Source: Amycolatopsis acididurans (lineage in GTDB: Bacteria > Actinomycetota > Actinomycetes > Mycobacteriales > Pseudonocardiaceae). From it: a DNA stretch of 64,000 bases. The notes beneath the pieces were generated by a model. The model saw only the letters and a list, made by a program, of their open reading frames with translations. It ran no database searches and had not been told where the DNA came from. Positions 33,193-41,537 of the stretch are shown here, piece by piece (the stretch's first letter is position 1; each line of letters opens with the position of its first letter). The position numbers were made by a program, and so were the translations under genes. The stretch is from the NCBI RefSeq assembly GCF_012328925.1, contig NZ_JAAXLS010000014.1, positions 103,359 through 167,358 of the forward strand. The letters run 5' to 3'.

Positions 33193-35706
33193 TCACCTTC
33201 CCCGGCCCGACACGGCCGGAGTCCTTGGGCCGCCGAGGAACGGCAGCGCGGGGGCGCCGTCGAGCGCGGCGAGCGCGAGCAGCACACCCGCGCCGCCGGT
33301 GGCGACGTCCATCGACAAACGGAGCAACCTGTTGCCGGGGAAGGCGATGCCCCCGCCGTAGGGCACGGCGTGCCACGCGAGCCGGGCCAGCTGCGCCTCG
33401 GCCTCGTCCCGGCCGAGCGCCGGCGTCAGCCCCGCCCGCCCGTGCAGCAGGCCGGGCTGGATCACGAACTCGCCACGGCACGACTCCCGCAGGCCCGGCA
33501 GCTTCGCGGCGCTTTCCGCGTCCGGCCGGTGGGCGGCGAGCAGACCGGCGACGACCGCGATTCCCGCGCTGCCCACGCCGAGGTAGGGCAAGGTGCGGGT
33601 CTGCCCGTCGCGGACCTGGAGCGAGCCGTCGTCGCCGGTCACGCATTCCTCGAGATCGCGGCACAGCGCCCGGTCGGCGAGGTCGAGCCAGGCCTGGTCG
33701 CCGGTGTGCTCGTACAGCCGCACGAACAGCAACGCCGGGCCCGACCAGCCGTTGGTCAGTCCCGCCTCGGCGAACTTGCCCACCGGTTCGGCGGGCAGGC
33801 CCGCGATCCGCGCGGCGATCCGGACGGCTTGGGCCAAAAAGCCCTTGTCTTCCCTGGTCTCGGCGAAGTGCAGCAGGTTGAGCGCGATGCCGGACAGTCC
33901 CGAGTACAGGCCGTGGTCGTCGGTCTGGGCGACCAGCCCGGCCGAGGCTTTCAGGAGTTCGTCGGCCTCGCCGTGGTGACCGAAGTTCTCCAGCACGTAC
34001 GCGATGCCGTGTGCGCCGTCGTGAAAACCGGGTCGCGTCGGCGGTTCGCGGCGGACGGACTCGATGAGCCACCGCTCGTACTCCGGATGCCGTCCCCCGC
34101 CGCCGATGTGGAGTGCGTGCAGGATCCCGGCAGCGCCGACGGCGAAGCACGCGCCGCCCACCCGGAACTGCTCGATGTCGCCGGGAAACAGCCGGTCGGT
34201 GCGCTGCGGGGTGGCACTGGCGAGGATTCCGGCGGCGATCGACCTGCGCACGAGCGACCAGTCGGGGTCCGCCTTGTCCAGTTCGGTGTCGGCGCGGCCC
34301 TCGCGCGGCGCGAGGGTGTCCAGCGCCGCGGTCACGTACGCGGGCGGCAGGCCGAAACGGCGCCGCGCGAAGTCGGCGAAACCGGGCAACTTGCCCGGCG
34401 CGAACTCCAGCATCGCGTTGAGCGGCAGGAAGATCCACAGCTTGAGCGCGGCGAGCGCGTACTCGTCGATCGCGAAACCGCAGCGGTCGGCCGGTGCCTT
34501 GAACCCCGGCGCGCCCAGCGTCGGCCTGCCCGGCCCGTCCGCCTCGAAGGCCAGTTCGAAGTCGACGAGCGAGACCTGATCGTCGTCGTCGACCAGCACG
34601 TTCATCGGATGCAGGTCGCCGTAGACGATGCCGCGTTCGTGCACGGCATCGAGCAGGCCCTCGAGCCGGGCGAGCAGCGCCAGCGCACGGTCGGCGTAGG
34701 CGGGCAGATCGCGTTCGTCGGCGTCGCGCCTGGTCAGCGGGTAGTTGCGGGCGAGCCACGAGCCCAGCGGCCTGCCGCGGACCCGGCGCATGGCGAGGAA
34801 GTGATGCTCCCAGACGACGAAGCGCTCGTATGCGGCCGGAATGCCCGGGATGCCCTCGAGCCGTTCGAGGATCTCGTGCTCGCGGTGCAGCCGGGCGACG
34901 GCGTCCCGGTGATCGCGGTCGAGGCCGGCGTGCGGCCGGGCCTCCTTGAGCACGACCTCGCGGCCGGTCTCCTTGTGCTCGGCGAGGTAAACACCGCCGC
35001 CGTTGGAGAAGTGCAGCGAAGAGGTCACGCGGTACGGGAACTGCCGGGGATCACCGGACCGCCGCGCGGCCAGGTGCGGCGCCAGACATTCCGGCAGTTC
35101 GACCCAATCCGGCAGGTGAAAAACCGGCCGCCGCTCGTCGGGCACCAGCATGCCGTCGGGTTTGCGGACCGCCAGTACGCGCCGGCCACCGGCTTCGACC
35201 CACCTTTCGGCGAATCCGCCGTACCGGACGTAGAGCGGTCCGGCGCCATATCGGAGGTCGCTGAGAATGTAGGGGCCCGGTTCGCCGCTCAGTTCCGCAT
35301 CGAGCGCGAGAAGAGTGCTTTCCAGTTCCTTTTCGTCTTTCGGGTAAATCGTCGCGAGCTTTCCACTTCCCTCGCGCGGCGCGTATTTGGAATTGTGCGC
35401 GAGCACCATCGCGCGAGTGCGGAGATGTTTGAAGGCGATGTCGCGGGCGAGGCAGTGGCGGTGCACGACGGCGAGCACGCGATCCACGTTGGACGGCGTG
35501 CCCGAGACGTGGATTTTCCATCCCTGGTCGGGAAGTTCGTGCCACACCGGGCAAAGATGGCGCCATACGCCACTTTCGGATGTCACCCAATCGTGGGCCA
35601 GCGGGGCGAGCACGGCGGCGAAATCGTCTTCGGCGTGACTGGCACCACGTTGCTCGTCGAAAAACAGCGGATCCGCGAAGCAGTACGCTTCGTACTCCAG
35701 ATCCAT
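33193..35706 (-). CDS. Class III lanthipeptide synthetase (LanKC, RamC/AmfT-like)
   Basis: An 837-aa trifunctional enzyme. The N-terminal lyase domain is about 1-210. The Ser/Thr kinase domain is about 220-500 (VVLKEARPHAG lysine, VYGDLHPMNVLVDDD catalytic loop, VDFELAF). The LanC-like cyclase domain is about 520-837 (GLSGIALNLLHF, GWSGPALLFVRL, LLHGRAGL, VATGGAGVLLAL). Zinc-ligand Cys residues typical of class I/II cyclases are not evident, as expected for class III. It phosphorylates, dehydrates and cyclises the precursor encoded 19 bp downstream. ATG 35706 gives the family N-terminus MDLEYEAYCFADPLFF. Confidence 0.93.
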   Translation of the reverse strand: MDLEYEAYCFADPLFFDEQRGASHAEDDFAAVLAPLAHDWVTSESGVWRHLCPVWHELPDQGWKIHVSGTPSNVDRVLAVVHRHCLARDIAFKHLRTRAMVLAHNSKYAPREGSGKLATIYPKDEKELESTLLALDAELSGEPGPYILSDLRYGAGPLYVRYGGFAERWVEAGGRRVLAVRKPDGMLVPDERRPVFHLPDWVELPECLAPHLAARRSGDPRQFPYRVTSSLHFSNGGGVYLAEHKETGREVVLKEARPHAGLDRDHRDAVARLHREHEILERLEGIPGIPAAYERFVVWEHHFLAMRRVRGRPLGSWLARNYPLTRRDADERDLPAYADRALALLARLEGLLDAVHERGIVYGDLHPMNVLVDDDDQVSLVDFELAFEADGPGRPTLGAPGFKAPADRCGFAIDEYALAALKLWIFLPLNAMLEFAPGKLPGFADFARRRFGLPPAYVTAALDTLAPREGRADTELDKADPDWSLVRRSIAAGILASATPQRTDRLFPGDIEQFRVGGACFAVGAAGILHALHIGGGGRHPEYERWLIESVRREPPTRPGFHDGAHGIAYVLENFGHHGEADELLKASAGLVAQTDDHGLYSGLSGIALNLLHFAETREDKGFLAQAVRIAARIAGLPAEPVGKFAEAGLTNGWSGPALLFVRLYEHTGDQAWLDLADRALCRDLEECVTGDDGSLQVRDGQTRTLPYLGVGSAGIAVVAGLLAAHRPDAESAAKLPGLRESCRGEFVIQPGLLHGRAGLTPALGRDEAEAQLARLAWHAVPYGGGIAFPGNRLLRLSMDVATGGAGVLLALAALDGAPALPFLGGPRTPAVSGRGR

Positions 35707-36109
35707 CCGGCACCGCCCCTCATTTTTTTCGCGATGGCCAATCTTCCCCCTACCGGCCCCCCGTGAGCCAATCCGCCAACCAGGGTTTACAACTCGGCTG
35801 TTCGAGGTAGCGATTAATGCCAATTACCGAGAAGTAACCAAACCGAGCGTGAGGTGTCATCACTCGTTCGAGATGTAACATTCCATCCCGGACTCGTCCT
35901 GCCTGCTGAGCCGACCAGCGTGCAATTCGCAGCCGTTCAGCCGATCGGTCAACCGGCCGTCCCGTGGGTTAATTTCCTGCGATGATCACTCTCCGTGGCC
36001 GAACGCGCGGTGGTCCGGACCATCAACTGGCGCCCGGCCACGCCCCGGCCTAGGCTGCCCGGTTCGGCCGCCCGCCGTCAGTCGTTCGCACGCAACTAAG
36101 CTGCGGACC
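35707..36109. other. Promoter region of the lanthipeptide operon
   Basis: About 400 bp without a convincing gene, more A+T-rich near 35770-35900. It must contain the promoter for the leftward lanKC operon and that of the rightward membrane-protein pair. No linked response regulator of the RamR kind is present on either side. Confidence 0.5.
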
Positions 36110-36475
36110 GTGATCTCTTGGTTCGCGGTGACGGTCGCGGCAGCCGCGCTGCTCGTGGCGGCATGGAGCTTCGTACTCGCCGCGCGGAACCGGGAGCCGG
36201 GAAAGCCACTGCTCGCCGGGCTGGCTGTGGTCGAGCTGCTGGTGATCGCGCAGCTCGTGGTCGGCATCGTGCTGCTCGTCGAGGGCGAGAAGCCGGGGAG
36301 CCTGGCCACATACCTGGCGTATTTGATCATCTCGCCGGTGGTGCTGCCCGTGGGCACGTTGTGGTCGCTGGCCGAGCGGAGCCGCTCGAGTACGGCCGTC
36401 CTCGGCATCGCGGGGATCGCGGTCGCGGTGATGGTGCTGCGGCTGCAGCAGATCTGGGGTGGGGCCGGTGCCTGA
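36110..36475 (+). CDS. Small integral membrane protein
   Basis: A 121-aa protein from GTG 36110 with four predicted membrane helices (for example VTVAAAALLVAAWSFVLAA, VVELLVIAQLVVGIVLLV and GIAGIAVAVMVLRL). No catalytic motif is visible. It overlaps the next membrane-protein gene, so the pair probably forms one complex. Similar pairs occur in actinobacteria without assigned function. Confidence 0.65.
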   Translation: MISWFAVTVAAAALLVAAWSFVLAARNREPGKPLLAGLAVVELLVIAQLVVGIVLLVEGEKPGSLATYLAYLIISPVVLPVGTLWSLAERSRSSTAVLGIAGIAVAVMVLRLQQIWGGAGA

Positions 36476-36854
36476 GAAGACCGCGACCGGCCCCGGCCGG
36501 ATCCTCGTCGCCGTGTACGCGATCTTCGCGCTGGCCGCGACGTCGCGCGCCGGCGTGCAGATCGCGACCAAGTTCCACGAAGCGCCGCTGGCGTACGTGC
36601 TCTCCGCGGTGGCCGCGGTGTTCTACATCGTCGCCACGATCGCGCTGGCGCGCTCGGGCTCGACGTCGAGGCGCGTGGCACTGGTGTCCTGCAGCATCGA
36701 ACTAGTCGGCGTGCTCACCGTCGGCACGTTCAGCATCTTCGACCGCCAGGCCTTCCCGGACGCGACCGTGTGGTCGGTCTACGGGCAGGGTTACCTGTTC
36801 ATCCCGCTGGTGCTGCCGATCATCGGCCTGTACTGGCTCCGGCGGACGGCCTGA
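36468..36854 (+). CDS. Integral membrane protein, partner of preceding gene
   Basis: A 128-aa protein from GTG 36468 (GTG 36459 also possible) overlapping the preceding stop. Four helices are predicted: ILVAVYAIFALAATSRAGVQ, YVLSAVAAVFYIVATIALA, SIELVGVLTVGTF and LFIPLVLPIIGLYWL. It resembles actinobacterial integral membrane proteins of unknown function. A weak CCCGCC/GGCGGG hairpin follows. Confidence 0.65.
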   Translation: MPEKTATGPGRILVAVYAIFALAATSRAGVQIATKFHEAPLAYVLSAVAAVFYIVATIALARSGSTSRRVALVSCSIELVGVLTVGTFSIFDRQAFPDATVWSVYGQGYLFIPLVLPIIGLYWLRRTA

Positions 36855-36933
36855 GCGAAACCCGCCTCGGCGGGCATGTCGAAAACGTGGCGCCGGCTCC
36901 GTCCCAGGGGTACGAGCGACACAGGAGGCAATC

Positions 36934-37371
36934 ATGACGATCCAGCGCATGGACAACATCAGCATCGTCGTCGACGATTTGGCGGCGGCTGTCGCGTTCT
37001 TCGTCGAACTCGGCCTGGAACTCGAGGGCGAGGCACCGGTCGAGGGGTCGTGGGTGGACCGCATCGTCGGACTCGAGGGCGTCCGGGCCGACGTGGCCAT
37101 GGTACGGACCCCGGACGGCCACGGACGGCTCGAGCTGACGAAATACCACACGCCGGCGGCCAGCACCGCTGAACCGAACGCGCCGGTCAACACCCTTGGC
37201 ATTCGCCGGATCATGTTCGCGGTCGAGGACATCGAGGACGTTATCGCCCGCCTGCGCCCCCATGGCGCCGAGCTCGTGGGCGAGGTGGTGCGGTACGGGG
37301 ACAGCCATCGGCTCTGCTACGTCCGCGGACCCGAAGGCATCATCGTCGGGCTCGCCGCGACGCTCGACTGA
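36934..37371 (+). CDS. VOC family (glyoxalase/bleomycin-resistance fold) protein
   Basis: A 145-aa protein with two beta-alpha-beta-beta-beta repeats: MDNISIVVDDLAAAVAFFVE at the start and IMFAVEDIEDVIARLRPHGA in the second half, ending CYVRGPEGIIVGLA with a metal-ligand Glu. CAGGAGG precedes ATG 36934. Substrates in this superfamily are diverse, so no reaction can be assigned. It is followed closely by a DUF385-type gene. Confidence 0.85.
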   Translation: MTIQRMDNISIVVDDLAAAVAFFVELGLELEGEAPVEGSWVDRIVGLEGVRADVAMVRTPDGHGRLELTKYHTPAASTAEPNAPVNTLGIRRIMFAVEDIEDVIARLRPHGAELVGEVVRYGDSHRLCYVRGPEGIIVGLAATLD

Positions 37372-37402
37372 AGCGACCAGCACCGAGGAAAGGATCAGAG
37401 CC

Positions 37403-37849
37403 ATGGCTGTCGCCGACGATCTCGATCGCGCCACCGATTCGCAGTGGGACTGGGTCGCTGAGCAGACCCGTAGGTATCTGGCCTCGGGCGGCACCGAGGG
37501 ACACGAATCGGACGGTGTGCGGACACTCGTGCTCGTCACAACCGGACGCAAGACAGGCGTGCCACGTCGCACTTGTCTGATCTACGGCACCGCAGGGGAT
37601 GACTACGTCGTCGTCGCGTCAAAGGGTGGCGCGGACGAGGATCCGGCGTGGTTCAAGAACCTCCATGCGGAGCCGAGCGTCGGGATGCAGGTCGGGACCC
37701 GCCGGTTCACCGGTCGCGCCCGCGTCGCTTCCCTGGATGAGCGCGAGCGCCTTTGGCCGCAGATGGCGCGGATCTTCCCGCTGTACGACGAATACGCGCA
37801 GAAGACGAGCCGTGTGATCCCGATCGTCCTGCTCACGCCGCAAGAGTGA
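37403..37849 (+). CDS. F420-dependent nitroreductase-family protein (DUF385)
   Basis: A 148-aa split beta-barrel protein with the deazaflavin-binding pattern LVTTGRKTGVPRRTCLIYG, VVVASKGGADEDPAWFKNL and IPIVLLTP at the end. Such proteins use reduced F420 for diverse reductions. ATG 37403 follows GAAAGGATC. It probably shares a transcript with the VOC gene. A related protein lies at 50924-51382. Confidence 0.88.
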   Translation: MAVADDLDRATDSQWDWVAEQTRRYLASGGTEGHESDGVRTLVLVTTGRKTGVPRRTCLIYGTAGDDYVVVASKGGADEDPAWFKNLHAEPSVGMQVGTRRFTGRARVASLDERERLWPQMARIFPLYDEYAQKTSRVIPIVLLTPQE

Positions 37850-37875
37850 GGTTGGCTGCGACCGCCCCTGCACAG

Positions 37876-38085
37876 AGAAACTCTCAGTCACCCGCCGGGT
37901 GCTCTGAGTGCTGCTAATCTGCTCCACGACACGGGTGGGACAGCATCCGAGGGGGAGGCATGTCGCAGCCCAACGGGCGTGCTCAGATCGTCGGGGACCT
38001 GACCCCTAGGCGCGGTTCCATACCGGCAAGGGCTACTAGATCAACATCGACGGCCTGGCCGAACAAATGCGATATCGCATTCTGA
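37876..38085 (+). pseudogene. Remnant of duplicated ESX-associated gene and its promoter
   Basis: The sequence from about 37876 through ATG 37960 is nearly the same as 38811-38905 upstream of the intact WXG-like gene. The remnant reads MSQPNGRAQIVGDLT and then departs. Pieces homologous to the middle (ATACCGGCAAGGGCTA and AACATCGACGGCCTGGCC) remain, with a TAG inside the original frame, and it runs into the next gene. It is the decayed 5' gene of the first tandem copy. Confidence 0.75.
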
Positions 38086-38624
38086 TGGCAACGGTCGCGG
38101 CGGGCGCGGCGTTGCCGCAGGGCGGGGCACCGAACGTGGCCAACCCTCTCGACCCGGCACCGCTGCTGAAGGACATGTGCGCCGCGCCCAGCCAGGCCCA
38201 GATCGAGACACTCGGCGGCCCGGTCAAGACGGTCAGGCCGAACAACGGCATGGTCGCCACGACCGGCCCGAACGACGGCTGTGCATTCATCTTCACCAAC
38301 GGCCTCGGCGGAATAGTCGGCGGCCCTGGGCGATCAGTGAAGTATGGATTGAGTGAGTTCTACCGCGGCAACGCCGCCGATGTCTCACAGGGGAGGCCGC
38401 CGTCACTCCGTAAACTCCCAGCGGTGGACGGCTACCCGACCATCCAGAGCACCTTCGGCTACGAAGGGCCGGGTGCGTGCATCACCGCGACCGGGTTGAG
38501 CAACACCCAGGTGTATTTCGTTAAGACCCAGCTCGGCACCCTGAACCCCTATTACAACCAGCCGTGCGACGCGGCGGCGAAAATGACGGACTTCGCGATC
38601 CAATACCTGAAGGCTCACCAGTGA
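38067..38624 (+). CDS. DUF3558-type protein, copy lacking the lipobox
   Basis: A 185-aa duplicate of the protein at 39465-40109. The mature domains are close to identical (DPAPLLKDMCAAPSQAQIET, DGYPTIQSTFGYEGPG). The N-terminus goes straight from MATVAAGAAL to PQGGAPN. Compared with the paralogue, 29 residues including lipobox cysteine and linker are gone, an in-frame loss of 87 bp between two CGGCGTTG repeats. It can no longer be lipidated and may be non-functional or secreted differently. Confidence 0.75.
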   Translation: MRYRILMATVAAGAALPQGGAPNVANPLDPAPLLKDMCAAPSQAQIETLGGPVKTVRPNNGMVATTGPNDGCAFIFTNGLGGIVGGPGRSVKYGLSEFYRGNAADVSQGRPPSLRKLPAVDGYPTIQSTFGYEGPGACITATGLSNTQVYFVKTQLGTLNPYYNQPCDAAAKMTDFAIQYLKAHQ

Positions 38625-38894
38625 TCGGATCGGCGGGCACCAGCGGGACAGACGTCAACGAGTAAACCTATTAGGACAATCGCGACACGTGTGGATCCGG
38701 TGATGGGTCGGTCCCGATGACACCCTCCTGACAGGACATACGGATAAGCACACGCCGTTCAACGACACAGCACATGACCGCAGACACCAACGGTTGACGT
38801 CTATCTGCCAAGAAACTCTCAGTCACCCCCCGGGCGCCCTGGGTGCTGCTAATCTGCTCCACGACATAGGTGGGACAGCATCCGAGGGGGAGGC

Positions 38895-39464
38895 ATGTCG
38901 CAGCCGAACGGGCCGAGTCAGATCATCGGGGACCTGACCAGTACCACACCGGCCCAGCAACAACCGGCAGGCAGCCCGCCACTCCCACTGCCCACGACCG
39001 GACCCGTGCAGACAACCCAGGGAGCGCCCGCACCTGCCCAGCCGTCGGGTGCACCGCCCGCGCCAGCTGGGATCCCGACCGACCCCCAGCAAGCCATGGC
39101 CGCGGGTCGTGCTGCGGCGACTGCGAGCTTGGCGCAGTCCCATACCGGCAAGGGCTATGAGGTCAACATCGACGGCCTGGCCAAGCAGATCAATGACATT
39201 CAGGACATTTTGGATGGCACGCTATACAACGTCAACGTCCCTGCGAGGGTGGATCCGCCGGGCAACGAGTACGCCAGCAGGGGCTATGCCGAGGGAGCGG
39301 GCGGCGCAACGGCGTATTTGACCATGTTCAACCAGCATCATGAGGGAATCACGCAGTACCTGAGAGGCTACGTGCAGGCGTTGGGCCAGGTACGGGACGC
39401 CTATCAGCGGCAGGATCATGAAGCGCTCGACGCGCTTGCCGGTCTCAACAAGGAGAAGGACTGA
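38895..39464 (+). CDS. ESX/WXG100-associated protein
   Basis: A 189-aa protein. The first 65 residues are rich in Pro/Gln/Thr. The C-terminal 110 residues are helical (VNIDGLAKQINDIQDILDGT, EGITQYLRGYVQALGQV, AYQRQDHEALDALAGL), like WXG100-related ESX partners in Pseudonocardiales. GGGGGAGG precedes ATG 38895. It is directly followed by the DUF3558 lipoprotein gene (stop TGA, then ATG). Confidence 0.65.
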   Translation: MSQPNGPSQIIGDLTSTTPAQQQPAGSPPLPLPTTGPVQTTQGAPAPAQPSGAPPAPAGIPTDPQQAMAAGRAAATASLAQSHTGKGYEVNIDGLAKQINDIQDILDGTLYNVNVPARVDPPGNEYASRGYAEGAGGATAYLTMFNQHHEGITQYLRGYVQALGQVRDAYQRQDHEALDALAGLNKEKD

Positions 39465-40109
39465 ATGCGGTATCGCACCCTGACGGCAACGGTCGCGGCG
39501 GGCGCGGCGTTGACGGCGATCACGGCCTGCGGCAGCAATGCAGTGAGCGGCCAGTCGTCAACCACGACCTCATCGTCGGCCGCGTCGAGCACGGCGTTGC
39601 CGCAGGGCGGGGCACCGAACGTGACCAACCCCCTCGACCCGGCACCGCTACTCAAGGACATGTGCGCCGCGCCCAGCCAAGCCCAGATCGAGACACTCGG
39701 CGGCCCAGTCAAGCAAGTTCGTCCCAACTCCGGACTCGTCCAGACGACCGGCCCGAACGAGGGCTGCGCCTTCGTTTTCGCCAACGGCCTCGGAGTGATC
39801 GGCGGCGGCCCCGGCCAGTCGGTGAAATACGGCTTGACCGAGTTCTACCGCGGCAACGCCGCTGATGTCTCGCAGGGAAAGCCGCCGTCACTCCGCGAAC
39901 TCCCCGCGGTGGATGGCTATCCCACTATCCAGAGCACCTTCGGCTACGAGGGACCAGGGGACTGCATCACGGCCACCGGGTTGAGCAACACCCAAGTCTA
40001 TTTCGTCAAGACCCAACTGGGTCCCGACAATCCCTACTACCCCAAGCCGTGCGACGCGGCGGCAAAAATGACGGACTTCGCGATCCAATACCTGAAGGCC
40101 CACCAGTGA
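39465..40109 (+). CDS. DUF3558 domain lipoprotein
   Basis: A 214-aa protein with signal peptide MRYRTLTATVAAGAALTAIT ending in lipobox TAC (Cys near residue 22), a Ser/Thr-rich linker, and a DUF3558 domain with conserved cysteines (KDMCAAPSQ, NEGCAFVFA, GDCITATG, KPCDAAA). DUF3558 lipoproteins accompany ESX genes in Pseudonocardiales; their role at the cell surface is unknown. It is the intact member of a tandem duplication. Confidence 0.85.
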   Translation: MRYRTLTATVAAGAALTAITACGSNAVSGQSSTTTSSSAASSTALPQGGAPNVTNPLDPAPLLKDMCAAPSQAQIETLGGPVKQVRPNSGLVQTTGPNEGCAFVFANGLGVIGGGPGQSVKYGLTEFYRGNAADVSQGKPPSLRELPAVDGYPTIQSTFGYEGPGDCITATGLSNTQVYFVKTQLGPDNPYYPKPCDAAAKMTDFAIQYLKAHQ

Positions 40110-40241
40110 ACCGGCCCTCGGGGATGTGAACATGTTTCAGCGGGCGAATGCGAATCGGACTCCGGTTACTGCCCCTCGAGCAAATACGCGCCGAACTGTG
40201 GTCGTTAGCAAAACGGGATAGCAGGGTGGAGGGGGAATCTG

Positions 40242-41513
40242 ATGGTTGCTCCGGTATGCACGGGGATGAGTGGCGCGCAAATCTATGACGCGATCCACGG
40301 CGGGAGCGGGCCGCAGAGCATCGACTACGCCGGAGGGCAGGCCGGGCAGGCGCAGCAGCTCTACACCGAAGCGGCGCAGGCGCTGGCGAAGGTGCAGGGC
40401 GGGATGTCCGCGGTGTGGACGGGCAGTGCGTCGGAGGCGGCGACGAATTCGCTGGGCACGGTGGTCGCCTCGATGAACGCGGCGCAGGGCTCGCTGACGC
40501 AGGCGCAGGGTTCGCTACAGAACCAGTCAGCGGCGTTCATCGGCGTGAAGAACAACGTGGTGCAGATCGCCGCCAGCAAGCCCGATGTGCCGTGGTACGA
40601 CTCCCACCTGGTGCCGTGGACCACGGACGCGGAGAAGGCCGCCTCGAACTGGGACGCTCAGAACCAGGCCAATATCCAGTGGTACGACCGCTACATGGAC
40701 TCCAGCTCCACCAACGCGCAACAGTTACCGACCACAATCCAAGCCGCCCCAACGCAAACACCGTCCCCGACGACTCCGCCGCCCGCGCAGTCGGTCGGCT
40801 CGGTCAGCGGTGGGGTGGCGGCAGGCGCCTATTCCGGCCCGACGGGTGGCACGGGTCGGCGAAGCTCCTCCACCGCGACGGGTGCCAGCGGCGGCTACGC
40901 GTCGTCCCAGCCCTACCGCGCTCCGACTGGTGGCACCCCGACCGGTCACCCAGGCGGCTCGGGTACTCCGGTGGCACCGGCCGCGGGCACAGGGAGCGTG
41001 GATCAGGCGACTCACTCCTCCGGGTACGGCTCTCCGAACAACACGAGCGGCTACACATCGCCCTCCGGCGGGTTCGGTCCGACCGGTAGCGGCGGCATCG
41101 CCGCGTCCGGCGGATTCGGTCCGGTCGGCGGATTCGGGCCGTTGGGCGCCGGCGGCTCTGGTGGTGACAGTGCGTACGGCGGCGGCTCAAGTCGCGGCTA
41201 CGGCTCCGGCGGCGGCTCGGGTGGGGGTTCGGCAGCGGGCAGCGGATCCGCGCTGGGGGCCGGAAACCGGGTCGGTGCCGGCGGTGCCGGCGGGGCCGTC
41301 GAGGGCGCGGCAGTTCGCGGGGGTGCCGCCGCAGGCACGGCCGCCTCCGGCGGGCGGGGCGCTTCCGGGATGGGCGGCATGGGTCACGGCGGTAAGGGCC
41401 AGGGCGGAGAGGACGAGGAACACGAGCGGAAGTTCGTGATCCCGGTGGCCGATCCCGACGACGTGTTCGCCGGGGACCTGCCTCCGACCGTGCCGCCGGT
41501 GATCGGCGAATAA
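40242..41513 (+). CDS. ESX-secreted PPE/WXG-like protein with Gly-rich C-terminus
   Basis: A 423-aa protein. Residues 1-130 form a helical hairpin with a WxG turn (MSAVWTGSASEAA), as in PPE/WXG100 substrates. A Pro-rich hinge follows, then a long low-complexity Gly/Ser region (about 190-390) and a charged tail RKFVIPVADPDDVFAGDLPP. Such proteins are exported by type VII secretion in a complex with a chaperone of the EspG type, which is encoded next. GGAGGGGGAATCTG precedes ATG 40242. Confidence 0.75.
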   Translation: MVAPVCTGMSGAQIYDAIHGGSGPQSIDYAGGQAGQAQQLYTEAAQALAKVQGGMSAVWTGSASEAATNSLGTVVASMNAAQGSLTQAQGSLQNQSAAFIGVKNNVVQIAASKPDVPWYDSHLVPWTTDAEKAASNWDAQNQANIQWYDRYMDSSSTNAQQLPTTIQAAPTQTPSPTTPPPAQSVGSVSGGVAAGAYSGPTGGTGRRSSSTATGASGGYASSQPYRAPTGGTPTGHPGGSGTPVAPAAGTGSVDQATHSSGYGSPNNTSGYTSPSGGFGPTGSGGIAASGGFGPVGGFGPLGAGGSGGDSAYGGGSSRGYGSGGGSGGGSAAGSGSALGAGNRVGAGGAGGAVEGAAVRGGAAAGTAASGGRGASGMGGMGHGGKGQGGEDEEHERKFVIPVADPDDVFAGDLPPTVPPVIGE

Positions 41514-41537
41514 GCGCTGAGACGAGGGGATTTCATT

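Noticed and set aside
33145..35766. Long plus-strand frame opposite lanKC
   Set aside because: Shadow frame; kinase and cyclase motifs are on the minus strand.
40860..41400. Repetitive Gly/Ser-coding stretch as a possible CRISPR or tandem repeat
   Set aside because: Repeats are irregular and in frame; they encode the low-complexity region of the ESX substrate.
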